A DNA stretch of 64,000 nucleotides, from contig OX422211.1 of NCBI GenBank assembly GCA_949130495.1, forward strand, positions 532,800,017 to 532,864,016. Reading direction: 5' to 3'. Origin of the DNA: Sambucus nigra (taxonomy: Eukaryota > Streptophyta > Magnoliopsida > Dipsacales > Adoxaceae). Of the stretch, positions 25,301 to 38,770 are shown one piece after another. The notes beneath the pieces are model-generated. The model had not been told where the DNA came from and did no database searches. It was given only the letters and a program-made list of their open reading frames with translations. The position numbers and the translations under genes are program-made. Within the stretch, counting starts at the first letter, position 1. The number at the start of each line of letters is the position of its first letter.

Positions 25301-28199
25301 TATATCTGGACTTATGCTTAAAAACATGGCGTTAGAGGGTGAGACCTCGAAACAGCCCCCGAACGTCCCCGTGGGTGACACCAACACCTCCCACGGGACC
25401 AATGTAACTCGTACGAACATACTCCGCAGTCGCGGGTCTCTCGATTTGAGAGTACGATGGTAATTTGCGTATTTCTGGACTTAGGCCTAAAAACATGGCG
25501 TTAGAGGGTGAGAACTCAAAATAGCCCCCGAACGTCCCCGTGGGAGGCACCAACACCTCCCACGGGACCAATGTAACTCGTACGAACTAACCCCGCAGTC
25601 GCGGGTCTCTCGATTTTAGAGTACGATGGTAATTCGCGTATTTTTGGATATAGGCTTAAAAACATGGCGTTAGAGGGTGAAAACTCGAAACAACCCCCGA
25701 ACGTCCCCGTGGGTGGCACCAACACCTCCCACGGGACCAATGTAACTCGTAGGAACTGACCCCGCAGCCGCGGGTCTCCCGGTTTGAGAGTACGATGGTA
25801 ATTTGCATATTTCTAGACTTTGGCTTAAAAACATGGCGTTAGGGGGTGAGAACTAGAAATAGCCCCGAACGTTCCCGTGGGTGGCGCCAACACCTCCCAC
25901 GGGACCAATGTAACTCGTAGGAACTGACCCCGCAGTCGCGGGACTCCCGGTTTGAGAGTACGACGGTAATTTGCATATTTCTAGACTTAGGCTCAAAAAC
26001 ATGGCGTTAGAGGGTGAGAACTCAAAACGGCCCCTCGAACGTCCCCGTGGTTGGCACCAACACCTCCCACGGGACCAATGTAACTCGTAGGAAATGACCC
26101 CGCAACCGCGGGTCTCCCGATTTGAGAGTACGATGTTAATTTGCATATTTCTGGACTTAGGCTTAAAAACATTGCGTTAGAGGGTGAGAACTCGAAACAG
26201 CCCCCGAACGTCCCCGTGGGTGGCACCAAGACCTCCCACGGGACGAATGTAACTCATAGGATCTGACCCTGCAGCCGTGGGTCTCCCGGTTTGAGAGTAC
26301 GACGGTAATATGCATATTTCTAGACTTAGACTAAAAAACATGGCGTTAGAGGGTGAGAACTCGAAACATCCCCCGAACGTCCCCGTGGTTGGCACCAACA
26401 CCTCCCACGGCACCAATGTAACTCGTACAAACTGACCCCGCCGCCGCGGGTCTCCCGGTTTGAGAGTACGATGGTAATTTGCATATTTCTGGACTTAGGT
26501 TTAAAAACATGGTGTTAGAGGGTGAAAACTCGAAATAGCCCCCGAACGACCCCGTGGGTGGCACCAACTCCTCCCACGGGACCAATGTAACTCGTTGGAA
26601 CTGTTCCTGCAGCCGTGGGACTCCCGATTTGAGAATACGACGGTAATTTACATATTTCTAGACTTAGGCTTAAAAACATGGCGTTAGAGGGTGAGAACTA
26701 GAAACAACCCCCGAACGTCCCCGTGGGTGCACCACCACCTCCCATGAGACCAATGTGACTCGTAGGAACTGACCCTGCAGCCGCGGGTCTCCCGGTTTGA
26801 GAGAAAGACGGTAATTTGCATATATCTGGACTTATGCTTAAAAACATGCTGTTAGAGGGTGAGAACTCGAAACGGCCCCCGAACGTCCCCGTGGGTGACA
26901 CCAACACCTCCCACGGGACCAATGTAACTCGTACGAACTAACTCCGCAGTCGCGGGTCTCTCGATTTGAGAGTACGATGGCAATTTGCGTATTTCTGGAC
27001 TTAGGCTTAAAAACATGGCGTTAGAGGGTGAGAACTCGAAATAGCCCCCGAACGTCCCCGTGGGTGACACCAACACCTCCCACGGAACCAATGTAACTCG
27101 TACGAACTAACCCCGCAGTCGCGGGTCTCTCGGTTTGAATGTACGACGGTAATTTGCGTATTTTTGGACATAGGCTTAAAAACATGGCGTTAGAGGGTGA
27201 GAACTCGAAACAGCCCCCGAACGTCCCAGTGGGTGGCACCAACACCTCCCACGGGACCAATGTAACTCGTACGAACTAACCCCGCAGTCGCGGGTCTCTC
27301 GGTTTGAATGTACGACGGTAATTTGCGTATTTTTGGACATAGGCTTAAAAACATGGCGTTAGAGGGTGATAACTCGAAACAGCCCCCGAACGTCCCTGTG
27401 GGTGGCACCAACACCTCCCACGGGAGCAATGTAACTCGTAAGAACTGACCCCGTAGCTGCGGGTCTCCCGGTTTGAGAGTACGATGGTAATTTGCATATT
27501 TCTAGACTTAGGCTTAAAAACTTGGCGTTAGGGGGTGAGAACTAGAAATAGCCCCGAACGTCCCCGTGGGTGGCACCAACACCTCCCACGGGACTAATGT
27601 AACTCGTAGGAACTGACCCCGCAGTCGCGGGACTCCCGGTTTGAGAGTACGACGATAATTTGCATATTTCTAGACTTAGGCTTAAAAACATGGCGTTAGA
27701 GGGTGAAAACTCGAAACAGCCCTCTAACGGCCCCGTGGGTGGCACCAACACCTCCCACGGGACCAATGTAACTCGTAGGAACTGATCCCGCAGCCACGGG
27801 ACTCCGGTTTGAGATATCGACGATAATTTATATATTTCTAGACTTAGGCTTAAAAACATGGCGTTAGAGGGTGAGAACTCGAAACAGACCCCGAACGTCC
27901 CCGTGGGTGGCACCAACACTTCCCACGGGACCAATGTAACTCGTAGAAACTGACCCCACAGTCGCGGGTCTCCCGGTTTGAGAGTACGACAGTAATTTAC
28001 ATATTTCTGAACTTAGGTTAAAAACATGGCGTTCGAGGGTCAGAACGAGAAACAACCCCCGAACGTCCCCGTGGGTGCACCAACACCTCCCATGAGACCA
28101 ATGTGACTCGTAGGAACTGTCCCCACAGCCGCGGGTCTCCCGATTTGAGAGTAAGACGGTAATTTGCATATATCTGGACTTATGCTTAAAAACATGCTG

Positions 28200-31100
28200 T
28201 TAGAGGGTGAGAACTCGAAACGGCCCCCGAACGTCCCCGTGGGTGACACCAACACCTCCCACGGGACCAATGTAACTCGTACGAACAAACTCCGAAGTCG
28301 CGGGTCTCTCGATTTCAGAGTACGATGGTAATTTGCGTATTTCTGGACTTAATCTTAAAAACATGGCGTTAGAGGGTGAGAACTCGAAATAGCCCCCGAA
28401 CGTCCCCGTGGGTGGCACCAACACCTCCCACTGGACCAATGTAACTGGTACGAACTAACCCCGCAGTCGCGGGTCTCTCTGTTTGAGAGTACGACAGTAA
28501 TTTGCGTATTTTTGGACATAGGCTTAAAAACATGGCGTTAGAAGGTGAGAACTCGAAACAGCCCCCGAACGTCCCCGTGGGTGGCACCAACACGTCCCAC
28601 GGGACCAATGTAACTCGTAGGAACTGACACCCGGTTTGAGAGTACGATATTAAAAACTTGGCGTTAGGGGGTGAGAACTAGAAATAGCCCCCGAAAGTCC
28701 CCGTGGGTGGCACCAACACCTCCCACGGGACTAATGTAACTCGTAGGAACTGACCCCGCAGTCGCGGGACTCCCGGTTTGAGAGTACGACGATAATTTGC
28801 ATATTTCTAGACTTAGGCTTAAAAACATGGCGTTAGAGGGTGAGAACTCGAAACAACCCCCGAACGTCCCCGTGGGTGGCACCAACACCTCCCACAAGAC
28901 CAATGTGACTCGTAGGAACTGACCCCGCAGCCGCGGGTCTCCCGGTTTGAGAGTACGATGGTAATTTGAATATTTCTAGACTTAGGCTTAAAAATATGGC
29001 GTTAGAGGGTGAAAACTCGAAACATCCCTCTAACGGCCCCGTGGGTGGCACCAACACCTCCCACGGGACCAATGTAACTCGTAGGAACTAATCCCGCCGC
29101 TACGGGACTCCCGGTTTGAGATATCGATGATAATTTATATATTTCTAGACTTCGGTATAACAACATGGCGTTAGAGGGTGAAAACTCGAAACAGCCCCCG
29201 AACGACCCCGTGGGTTGCACCAACTCCTCCCACGGGACCAATGTAACTCGTAGGAACTGTTCCTACAGCCGCGGGACTCCCGGTTTGAGAATACGATGGT
29301 AATTTGCATATTTCTAGACTTAGGCTTAAAAACATGGCGTTAGAGGGTGAGAACTCGAAACAGGCCCCGAACGTCCCCGTGGGTTGCACCAACACCTCCC
29401 ACGGGACCAATGTAACTCGTAGGAACTGACACCGCAGTCGCGGGACTCCCGGTTTGAGAGTACGACAGTAATTTACATATTTCTAGACTTAGGCTCAAAA
29501 ATATGGCGTTAGAGGGTGAGAACTAGAAACAACCCCCGAACGTCCCCGTGGGTGCACCAACACCTCCCATGAGACCAATGTGACTCGTAGGAACTGACCC
29601 CACAGCCGCGGGTCTCCCGGTTTGAGAGTAAGACGGTAATTTGCATATATCTGGACTTATGCTTAAAAACATGGCGTTAGAGGGTGAGAACTCGAAACAA
29701 CCACCGAACGTCCCCGTGGGAAGCACCAACACCTCCCACGGGACCAATGTAATTCGTAGGAACTGACCCCGCAGTCGCGGGACTCCCGGTTTGAGAGTAC
29801 GATGGTAATTTGCCTATTTCTAGACTTAGGCTTAAAAACATGGCGTTAGAGGGAGAGAACTATAAACAACCCCCGAACGTCCCCGTGGGTGGCACCAACA
29901 CCTCCCACAAGACCAATGTTACTCGTAGGAACTGACCCCGCAGCCGCGGGTCTCCCGGTTTGATAATACGACGGTAATTTGAATATTTCTAGACTTAGGC
30001 TCAAAAACACGGCGTTAGAGGGTGAAAACTCGAAACAACCCTCTAAAGTCCTTGTGGGTGGCACCAACACCTCCCACGGGACCAATGTAACTTATAGGAA
30101 CTGACCTCGCTGCCGCGGGACTCCCGGTTTGAGAATACGATGATAATTTGCATATTTCTAGGCTTAGGCCTAAAAACATGGCGTTAGAGGGTGAAAACTC
30201 GAAACAGACCCCGAACGGACCCGTGGGTGGCACCAACACCTCTCACGGGCCCAATGTAACTCGTAGGAATGGTCCCCGCTGCCACGGGACTTCTGGTTTG
30301 AGAATATGAAGGTAATTTGCAAATTTCAAGACTTAGGCAAAGCTGGCGTTAGAGGGTGAAAAATCGAAACAGCCCCCGAACGGCCCCGTGGGAAGCACCA
30401 ACACCTCCCACGGGACAATTGTAACTCGTAGGAACTGATCCCGCAGCCGCGGGACTCCCGGTATGAGAATACGACAATAATTTCCATATTTCTAGACTTA
30501 GGCTTAAAAACATGGCGTAAGAGGGTCAGAACTCGAAACAGCACCCGAACGTCCCCGTGGGTGGCACCAACACCTCCTACGGGATCAATGTAACTCGTAG
30601 GAACTGACCCCGCAGCCACGGGTCTCCCGGTTTGAGAGTACGAAGGTAATTTTCATATTTCTAGACTTAGGCTCAAAAACATGGCGTTAGAGGGTGAGAA
30701 CTAGAAATAGCCCCCAAACGTCCCCGTGGGTGGCACCAACACCTCCCACGGGACCAATGTAACTCGTAGAAAATGACCCCGCAACCGCGGGTCTGCCGGT
30801 TTGAGAGTACGATGTTAATTTGCATATTTCTGGACTTAGGCTTAAAAAATGGCGTTACAGGGTGAAAACTCGAAACAGCCCCCGAACGTCCCCGTGGGTA
30901 GCACGAAGATCTCCCACGGGACCAATGTAACTCATAGGAACTGATCCTGCAGCCGCGGGTCTCCCGGTTGAGAGTACGACGGTAATTTGCATATTTCTAG
31001 ACTTAGACTAAAAAACATGGCGTTAGAGGGTGAGAACTAGAAACAACCCCCGAACGTCCCCGTGGGTGCACCACCACCTCCCACGAGACCAATGTGACTC

Positions 31101-34100
31101 GTAGGAATTGACCCCGCAGCCGCGGGTCTCCCGGTTTGAGAGTAAGACGGTAATTTGCATATATCTGGACTTAGGCTTAAAAACATGGCGTTAGTGGGTG
31201 AAAACTCGAAATAGTCCCCGAACGTCCCCGTGGGTGGCACTAACACCTCCCACGGGACCAATGTAACTCGTACGAACTAAACCCGCAGTCGCGGGTCTCT
31301 CGGTTTGAATGTACGACAGTAATTTACGTATTTTTGGACATAGGCTTAAAACATGGCATTAGAGGGTGAGAACTCAAAACAGCCCCCGAACGTCCCCGTG
31401 GGTGGCACCAACACCTCCCACGGGACCAATGTAACTCGTAGGAACTGACCCCGTAGCCGCGGGTCTCCCGGTTTGAGAGTATGATGGTAATTTGCATATT
31501 TCTAGACTTAGGCTTAAAAAAATGGCGTTAGGGGCTGAGAACTAGGAATAGCACCCGAACATCCCCGTGGGTGGCACCAACACCTCCCACGGGACTAATG
31601 TAACTCGTAGGAACTGACCCCGCAGTCGCGGGACTCCCGGTTTGAGAGTATGACGGTAATTTGCATATTTTTAGACTTAGGCTTAAAAACATGGCGTTAG
31701 AGAGAGAGAACAAGAAACAACCCCCGAACGTCCCCGTGGGTGGCACCAACACCTCCCACAAGACCAATGTGACTCGTAGGAACTGATCCCGCAGCCACGG
31801 GTCTCCCGGTTTGAGAGTACGATGGTAATTTGAATATTTCTAGACTTAGGCTTAAAAACATGGCGTTAGAGGGTGAAAACTCGAAACAGCCCTCTAACGG
31901 CCCCGTGGGTGGCACCAACACCTCCCACGGGACCAATGTAACTCGTAGGAACTGATCCCGCAGCCACGGGACTCCGGTTTGAGATATCGACGATAATTTA
32001 TATATTTCTAGACTTTGGCATAAAAACATGGCGTTAGAGGGTGAAAACTCGAAACAGCCCCCGAACGACCCCGTGGGTGGCACCAACTCCTCCCACGAGA
32101 CCAATGTAACTCGTAGGAACTGTTCAAGCATCCGCGGGACTCCAGGTTTGAGAATACGACGGTAATTTGCATATTTCTAGAGTTAGGCTTAAAAAATGGC
32201 GTTAGAGGGTGAAAACTCGAAACAGACCCCGAACGTCCCCGTGGGTGGCACCAACACTTCCCACGGGACCAATGTAAGTCGTAGAAACTGACCCCGCAGT
32301 CACGGGACTCCCGGTTTGAGAGTACGACAGTAATTTACATATTTTTGAACTTAGGCTTAGAAACATGGCGTTAGAGGGTCAGAACGAGAAACAACCCCCG
32401 AACGTCTCCGTGGGTGCACCAACACCTCCCATGAGACCAATGTGACTCGTAGGAACTGTCCCCACAGCCGCGGGTCTCCCGATTTGAGAGTAAGACGATA
32501 ATTAGCATATATGTGGACTTATGCTTAAAAACATGGCGTTAGAGGGTGAGAACTCGAAACAGCCCCCGAACGTCCCCGTGGGTGACACCAACACCTCCCA
32601 CGGGACCAATGTAACTCGTACGAACAAACTCCGAAGTCGCGGGTCTCTCGATTTGAGAGTACGATGGCAATTTGCGTATTTCTGGACTTAATCTTAAAAA
32701 CATGGCGTTAGAGGGTGAGAAATCGAAATAGCCCCTGAACGTCCCCGTGGGTGGCACCAACACCTCCCACTGGACCAATGTAACTGGTACGAACTAACCC
32801 CGCAGTCGCGGGTCTCTCAGTTTGAGAGTACGACGGTAATTTGCATATTTTTGGACATAGGCTTAAAAACATGGCGTTAGAGGGTGAGAACTCGAAACAG
32901 CCCCCGAACGTCCCCATGGGTGGCACCAACACCTCCCACGGGACCAAAGTAACTCGTAGGAACTGACCCCGCAGCCGCGGGTCTCCCGGTTTGAGAGTAC
33001 GATATTAATTTGTATATTTCTAGACTTAGGCTAAAAAGCATGGCGTTAGGGGGTGAGAACTAGAAATAGCCCCCGAACGTTCCCGTGGGTGGCACCAACA
33101 CCTCCCACGGGACTAATGTAACTCGTAGGAACTAACCTCGCAGTCGCGGGACTCCCGGTTTGAGAGTACGACGATAATTTGCATATTTCTAGACTTAGGC
33201 TTAAAAACATGGCGTTAGAGGGTGAAAACTCGAAACATCCCTCTAACGGCCCCGTGGGTGGCACCAACACCTCCCACGGGACCAATGTAACTTGTAGGAA
33301 CTGATCCCGCCGCTACGGGACTCCCGGTTTGAGATATCGACGATAATTTATATATTTCTAGACTTTGGTGTAACAATATGGCGTTAGAGGGTGAAAACTC
33401 GAAACAGCCCCCGAACGACCCCGTGGGTGGCACCAACTCCTCCCACGGGACCAATGTAACTCGTAGGAACTGTTCCTGCAGCCGCGGGACTCCCGGTTTG
33501 AGAATACAACGGTAATTTGCATATTTCTAGACTTAGGTTTAAAAACATGGCGTTAGAGGGTGAGAACTCGAAACAGGCCCCGAACGTCCCCGTGGGTGGC
33601 ACCAACACCTCCCACGGGACCAATGTAACTCGTAGGAACTGACACCGCAGTCGCGGGACTCCCGGTTTGAGAGTACGATAGTAATTTACATATTTCTAGA
33701 CTTAGGCTCAAAAATATGGCGTTAGAGGGTGAGAACTAGAAACAACCCCCGAATGTCCCCGTGGGTGCACCAACACCTCCCATGAGACCAATGTGACTCG
33801 TAGAAACTGACCCCACAGCCGCGGGTCTCCCGGTTTGAGAGTAAGACGGTAATTTGCATATAGACTTATGCTTAAAAACATGACGTTAGAGGGTGAGAAC
33901 TCGAAACATCCCCCGAACGTCCCCGTGGGTCGCACCAACACCTCCCACGGGACCAATGTAACTCGTAGGAACTGACCCCGCAGTCGCGGGACTCTCGGTT
34001 TGAGAGTACGACGGTAATTTGCCTATTTCTAGACTTAGGATTAAAAACATGGCGTTAGAGGGTGAGAACTAGAAACAACCCCCGAACGTCTCCGTGGGTA

Positions 34101-35700
34101 GCACCAACACCTCCCACAAGACCAATGTTACTCGTAGGAACTGACCCCGCAGCCGCGGGTCTCCCGATTTGATAATACGACGGTAATTTGAATATTTCTA
34201 GACTTAGGCTCAAAAACACGGCGTTAGAGGGTGAAAACTCGAAACAACCCTCTAAAGTCCTTGTGGGTGGCACCAACACCTCCCACGGGACCAATGTAAC
34301 TTATAGGAACTGACCTCGCTGCCGCGGGACTCCCGGTTTGAGAATACGATGATAATTTGCATATTTCCAGGCTTAGGCCTAAAAACATGGCGTTAGAGGG
34401 TGAAAACTCGAAACAGACCCCGAACGGACCCGTGGGTGGCACCAACACCTCTCACGGGCCCAATGTAACTCGTAGGAACGATCCCCGCTGCCACGGGACT
34501 TCTGGTTTGAGAATATGAGGGTAATTTGCAAATTTCAAGACTTAGGCAAACTTGGCGTTAGAGGGTGAAAAATCAAAACAACCCCCGAACGGCCCCGTGG
34601 GAAGCACCAACGCGTCCCACGGGACAATTGTAACTCGTAGGAACTGATCCCGCAGCCGCGGGACTCCCGGTATGAGAAGACGATAATAATTTCCTTATTT
34701 CTAGACTTAGGCTTAAAAACATAGCGTAAGAGGGTCAGAGCTCGAAACAGCACCCGAACGTCCCCGTGGGTGGCACCAACACCTCCTACGGGATCAATGT
34801 AACTCATAGGAACTGACCCCGCAGCCACGGGTCTCCCGGTTTAAGAGTACGAAGGTAATTTGCATATTTCTAGACTTAGGCTCAAAAACATGGCGTTAGA
34901 GGGTGAGAACTAGAAATAGCCCCCGAACGTCCCCGTGGGTGGCACCAACACCTCCCACGGGACCAATGTAACTCGTAGAAAATGACCCCGCAACCGCGGG
35001 TCTCCCGGTTTGAGAGTACGATGTTAATTTGCATATTTCTGGACTTAGGCTTAAAAACATGGCGTTACAGGGTGAAAACTCAAAACAGCCCCCGAACGTC
35101 CCCGTGGGTAGCACCAAGATCTCCCACGGGACCAATGTAACTCATAGGAACTGATCCTCCATCCGCGGGTCTCGCGGTCTGAGAGTACGACGGTAATTTG
35201 CATATTTCTAGACTTAGACTAAAAAAGATGGCGTTAGAGGGTGAGAACTCGAAACAGCCCCCGAACGTCTTCGTGGTTGGCACAACCACCTCCCACGGCA
35301 CCAATGTAACACGTACAAACTGACCCCGCCGTCGCGGGTCTCCCGGTTTGAGAGTACGATGGTAATTTCCATATTTCTGGACTTAGTCTTAAAAACATGG
35401 CGTTAGAGGATGAAAACTCGAAACAGCCCCAGAACGACCCCGTGGGTGGCACCAACTCCTCCCACGAGACCAATGTAACTCATAGGAACTGTTCCTGCAG
35501 CCGCGGGACTCCAGGTTTGAGAATACGACGGTAATTTGCATATTTCTAGACTTAGGCTTAAAAATAAGGCGTTAGAGGGTGAGAACTCGAAACAGGCCCC
35601 GAACGTCGCCGTGGGTGGCACCAACACCTCCCACGGGACCAATGTAACTCGTAGGAACTGACCCCGCAGTCGCGGGACTCCCGGTTTGAGAGTAAGACAG
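28200..35700 (-). repeat. satellite block with an approximately 4.2-4.3-kb period
   Basis: Monomers at 28200 and 28369 recur at 32539 and 32708 (4,339 bp apart); those at 29002 and 29171 recur at 33215 and 33384 (4,213 bp); those at 29846, 30015 and 30326 recur at 34055, 34224 and 34535 (4,209 bp). The stepwise shrinking of the offset shows that one copy lost part of a monomer several times; one step is explained by the 126-bp monomer at 28537-28662. Rare shared variants include cttaatcttaaaaacatgg and the M-type monomer. Confidence 0.75.
28537..28662 (-). repeat. 126-bp truncated satellite monomer with two internal deletions
   Basis: The distance between successive gtta anchors is 126 bp instead of 169. 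One deletion turns gaactgaccccgcag...ctcccgg into gaactgacacccgg, removing the second hairpin. The other joins gatat directly to taaaaacttgg, removing most of the AT-rich segment. The related monomer near 33001 (gatattaatttgtatatttc) shows the undeleted state. Confidence 0.8.
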
Positions 35701-37500
35701 TAATTTACTTATTTCTAGACTTAGGCTTAAAAACATGGTGTTAGAGGGTGAGAACTAGAAACAACCCCCGAACGTCCCCGTGGGTGCACCAACACCTCCC
35801 ATGAGTCCAATGTGACTCGTAGGAACTGACCCCGCAGCTGCGGGTCTCCCGGTTTGAGAGTAAGACGGTAATTTGCATATATCTGGACTTATGCTTAAAA
35901 ACATGGCGTTAGGGGGTGAGAACTAGAAATAGCCCCCGAACATCCTCGTGGGTGGCACCAACACCTCCCACGGGACCAATGTAACTCGTAGGAACTGACC
36001 CCGCAGTCGCGGGACTCCCAGTTTGAGAGTACGACGGTAATTTACCTATTTCTAGACTTAGCTTAAAAACATGGCGTTAGAGGGTGAGATCTAGAAACAA
36101 CCCCCGAACGTCTCCGTGGGTAGCACCAATACCTCCCACAAGACCAATGTTACTCGTAGGAACTGACCCCGCAGTCGTGGGACTCCCGGTTTGAGAGTAA
36201 GACAGTAATTTACTTATTTCTAGACTTAGGCTTAAAAACATGGTGTTAGAGGGTGAGAACTAGAAACAACCCCCGAACGTCCCCGTGGGTGCACCAACAC
36301 CTCCCATGAGTCCAATGTGACTCGTAGGAACTGACCCCGCAGCCGCGGGTCTCCCGGTTTGAGAGTAAGACGGTAATTTGCATATATCTGGACTTATGCT
36401 TAAAAATATGGCGTTAGAGGGTGAGAACTCGAAACAGCCCCCAAACGGACCCGTGGGTGGCACCAACACCTCTCACGGGCCCAATGTAATTCGTAGGAAC
36501 TGACCCCGCAGTCGCGGGACTCCCGGTTTGAGAGTACGACGGTAATTTGCCTATTTCTAGACTTAGGCTTAAAAACATGGCGTTAGAGGGTGAGAACTAG
36601 AAACAACCCCCGAACGTCTCCGTGGGTAGCACTAACACCTCCCACAAGACCAATGTTACTCGTAGGAACTGACCCCGCAGCCGCGGGTCTCCCGGTTTGA
36701 TAGTACGACGGTAATTTGAATATTTCTAGACTTAGGCTCAAAAACACGACGTTAGAGGGTAAAAACTCGAAATAACCCTCTAAAGTCCTTGTGGGTGGCA
36801 CCAGCACCTCCCACGGGACCAATGTAACTTATAGGAACTGACCTCGCTGTCGCTGGACTCCCGGTTTGAGAATACGATGATAATTTGCATATTTCTAGGC
36901 TTAGGCCTAAAAACATGGCGTTAGAGGGTGAGAACTCGAAACAGCCCCCGAACAGACCCGTGGGTGGCACCAACACCTCTCACGGGCCCAATGTAATTCG
37001 TAGGAACTGACCCCGCAGTCGCGGGACTCCCGGTTTGAGAGTACGACGGTAATTTGCCTATTTCTAGACTTAGGCTTAAAAACATGGCGTTAGAGGGTGA
37101 GAACTAGAAACAACCCCCGAACGTCTCCGTGGGTAGCACCAACACCTCCCACAAGACCAATGTTACTCGTAGGAACTGACCCCGCAGCCGCGGGTCTCCC
37201 GGTTTGATAGTACGACGGTAATTTGAATATTTCTAGACTTGGGCTCAAAAACACGACGTTAGAGGGTGAAAACTCGAAATAACCCTCTAAAGTCCTTGTG
37301 GGTGGCACCAGCACCTCCCACGGGACCAATGTAACTTATAGGAACTGACCTCGCTGCCGCTGGACTCCCGGTTTGAGAATACGATGATAATTTGCATATT
37401 TCTAGGCTTAGGCCTAAAAACATGGCGTTAGAGGGTGAAAACTCGAAACAGACCCCGAACGGACCCGTGGGTGGCACCAACACCTCTCACGGGCCCAATG
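35650..37500 (-). repeat. 3-monomer (about 506-bp) tandem duplications
   Basis: The G/B pair with the private variants gagtaagacagtaatttac and cctcccatgagtccaatg occurs at about 35.69 kb and again 505 bp later at about 36.19 kb. Immediately after, the trio at 36583-36976 is repeated at 37090-37483, exactly 507 bp on, including the rare accagcacctcc and gctggactcccgg variants. These look like recent duplications of three monomers at a time. Confidence 0.8.
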
Positions 37501-38770
37501 TAACTCATAGGAACGGTCCCCGTTGCCACGGGACTTCTGGTTTAAGAATATGAGGGTAATTTGTATATTTCAAGACTTAGGCAAAACTTGGCGTTAGAGG
37601 GTGAAAAATCGAAATAGCCCCCGAACGGCCCCGTTGGAAGCACCAACACCTCCCACGGGACAATTGTAACTCGTAGGAACTGATCCCGCAGCCGAGGGAC
37701 TCCCGGTATGAGAATACGACAATAATTTCCATATTTCTAGACTTAGGCATAAAAACATGGCGTAAGAGGGTCAGAACTCGAAACAACACCCGAACGTCCC
37801 CGTGGGTGGCACCAACACCTCCCATGGGATCAATGTAACTCGTAGGAACTGACCCCACAGCCCCGGGTCTCCCGATTTGAGAGTACGATGGTAATTTGTA
37901 TATTTCTAGACTTAGGCTAAAAAACATGGCGTTAGAGGGTGAGAACTCAAAACGGCACCCGAACGTCCCCGTGGTTGGCACCAACACCTCCCACGGGACC
38001 AATGTAACTCGTAGAAAATGACCCTGCAACCGCGGGTCTCCCGGTTTGAGAGTACAATGTTAATTTGCATATTTCTGGACTTAGGTTTAAAAACATGGCG
38101 TTACAGGGTGAGAACTAGAAATAATCCCCGAACGTCCCCGTGGGTAGCACCAACACCTCCCACAAGACCAATGTTACTCGTAGGAACTGACCCCGCAGCC
38201 ACGGGTCTCCCGGTTTGATAGTACGACGGTAATTTGCATATATCTGGACTTATGCTTAAAAACATGGCGTTAGAGGGTGAGAACTCGAAACAGCCCCCGA
38301 ACGTCCCCGTGGGTGACACCAACACCTCCCACGGGACCAATGTAACTCGTACGAACTAACTCCGCAGTCGCGGGTCTCTCGATTTTAGAGTACGATGGTA
38401 ATTTGCGTATTTCTGGACTTAGGATTAAAAACATGGCGTTAGAGGGTGAGAACTCGAAATAGCCCCCGAATGTCCCCGTGGGTGGCACCAACACCTCCCA
38501 CGGGACCAATGTAACTCGTACGAACTAACCCCGCAGTCGCGGGTCTCTCGGTTTGAGAGTACGACGGTAATTTGCGTATTTTTTGACATAGGATTAAAAA
38601 CATGGCGTTAGAGGGTGAGAACTCGAAACAGCCCCCGAACGTCCCCGTGGGTGGCACCAACACATCCCATGGGACCAATGTAACTCATAGGAACTGACCC
38701 CGCAGCCGCGGGTCTCCCGATTTGAGAGTACGATGGTAATTTGCATATTTCTAGACTTAGGCTTAAAAAA

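Larger units (their letters stand above)
20340..27360 (-). repeat. HOR block with a 3,209-bp, 19-monomer period
   Basis: The first full unit, 21106-24314, reads by subtype A-H-E-F-G-B-C-D-X-A-I-J-K-F-G-B-C-D-L. A second unit starts at 24315 and is nearly identical (only scattered base differences, for example gggtct/ggatct near 21382/24591). Upstream, the last few monomers of a preceding unit (B at about 20449, D at 20772, L at about 20940) also match at 3,209 bp. In the second unit the G monomer after the second F is missing, so later monomers match at 3,040 bp (23658 with 26698, 23812 with 26852), and D is then present twice in a row (27021 and 27190). Unequal exchange of whole monomers is the likely cause. 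Confidence 0.9.

Noticed and set aside
30040..30060. Telomere-like text (aaccctctaaa) in E-related monomers
   Set aside because: A single occurrence per monomer with an extra CT; there is no tandem TTTAGGG array.
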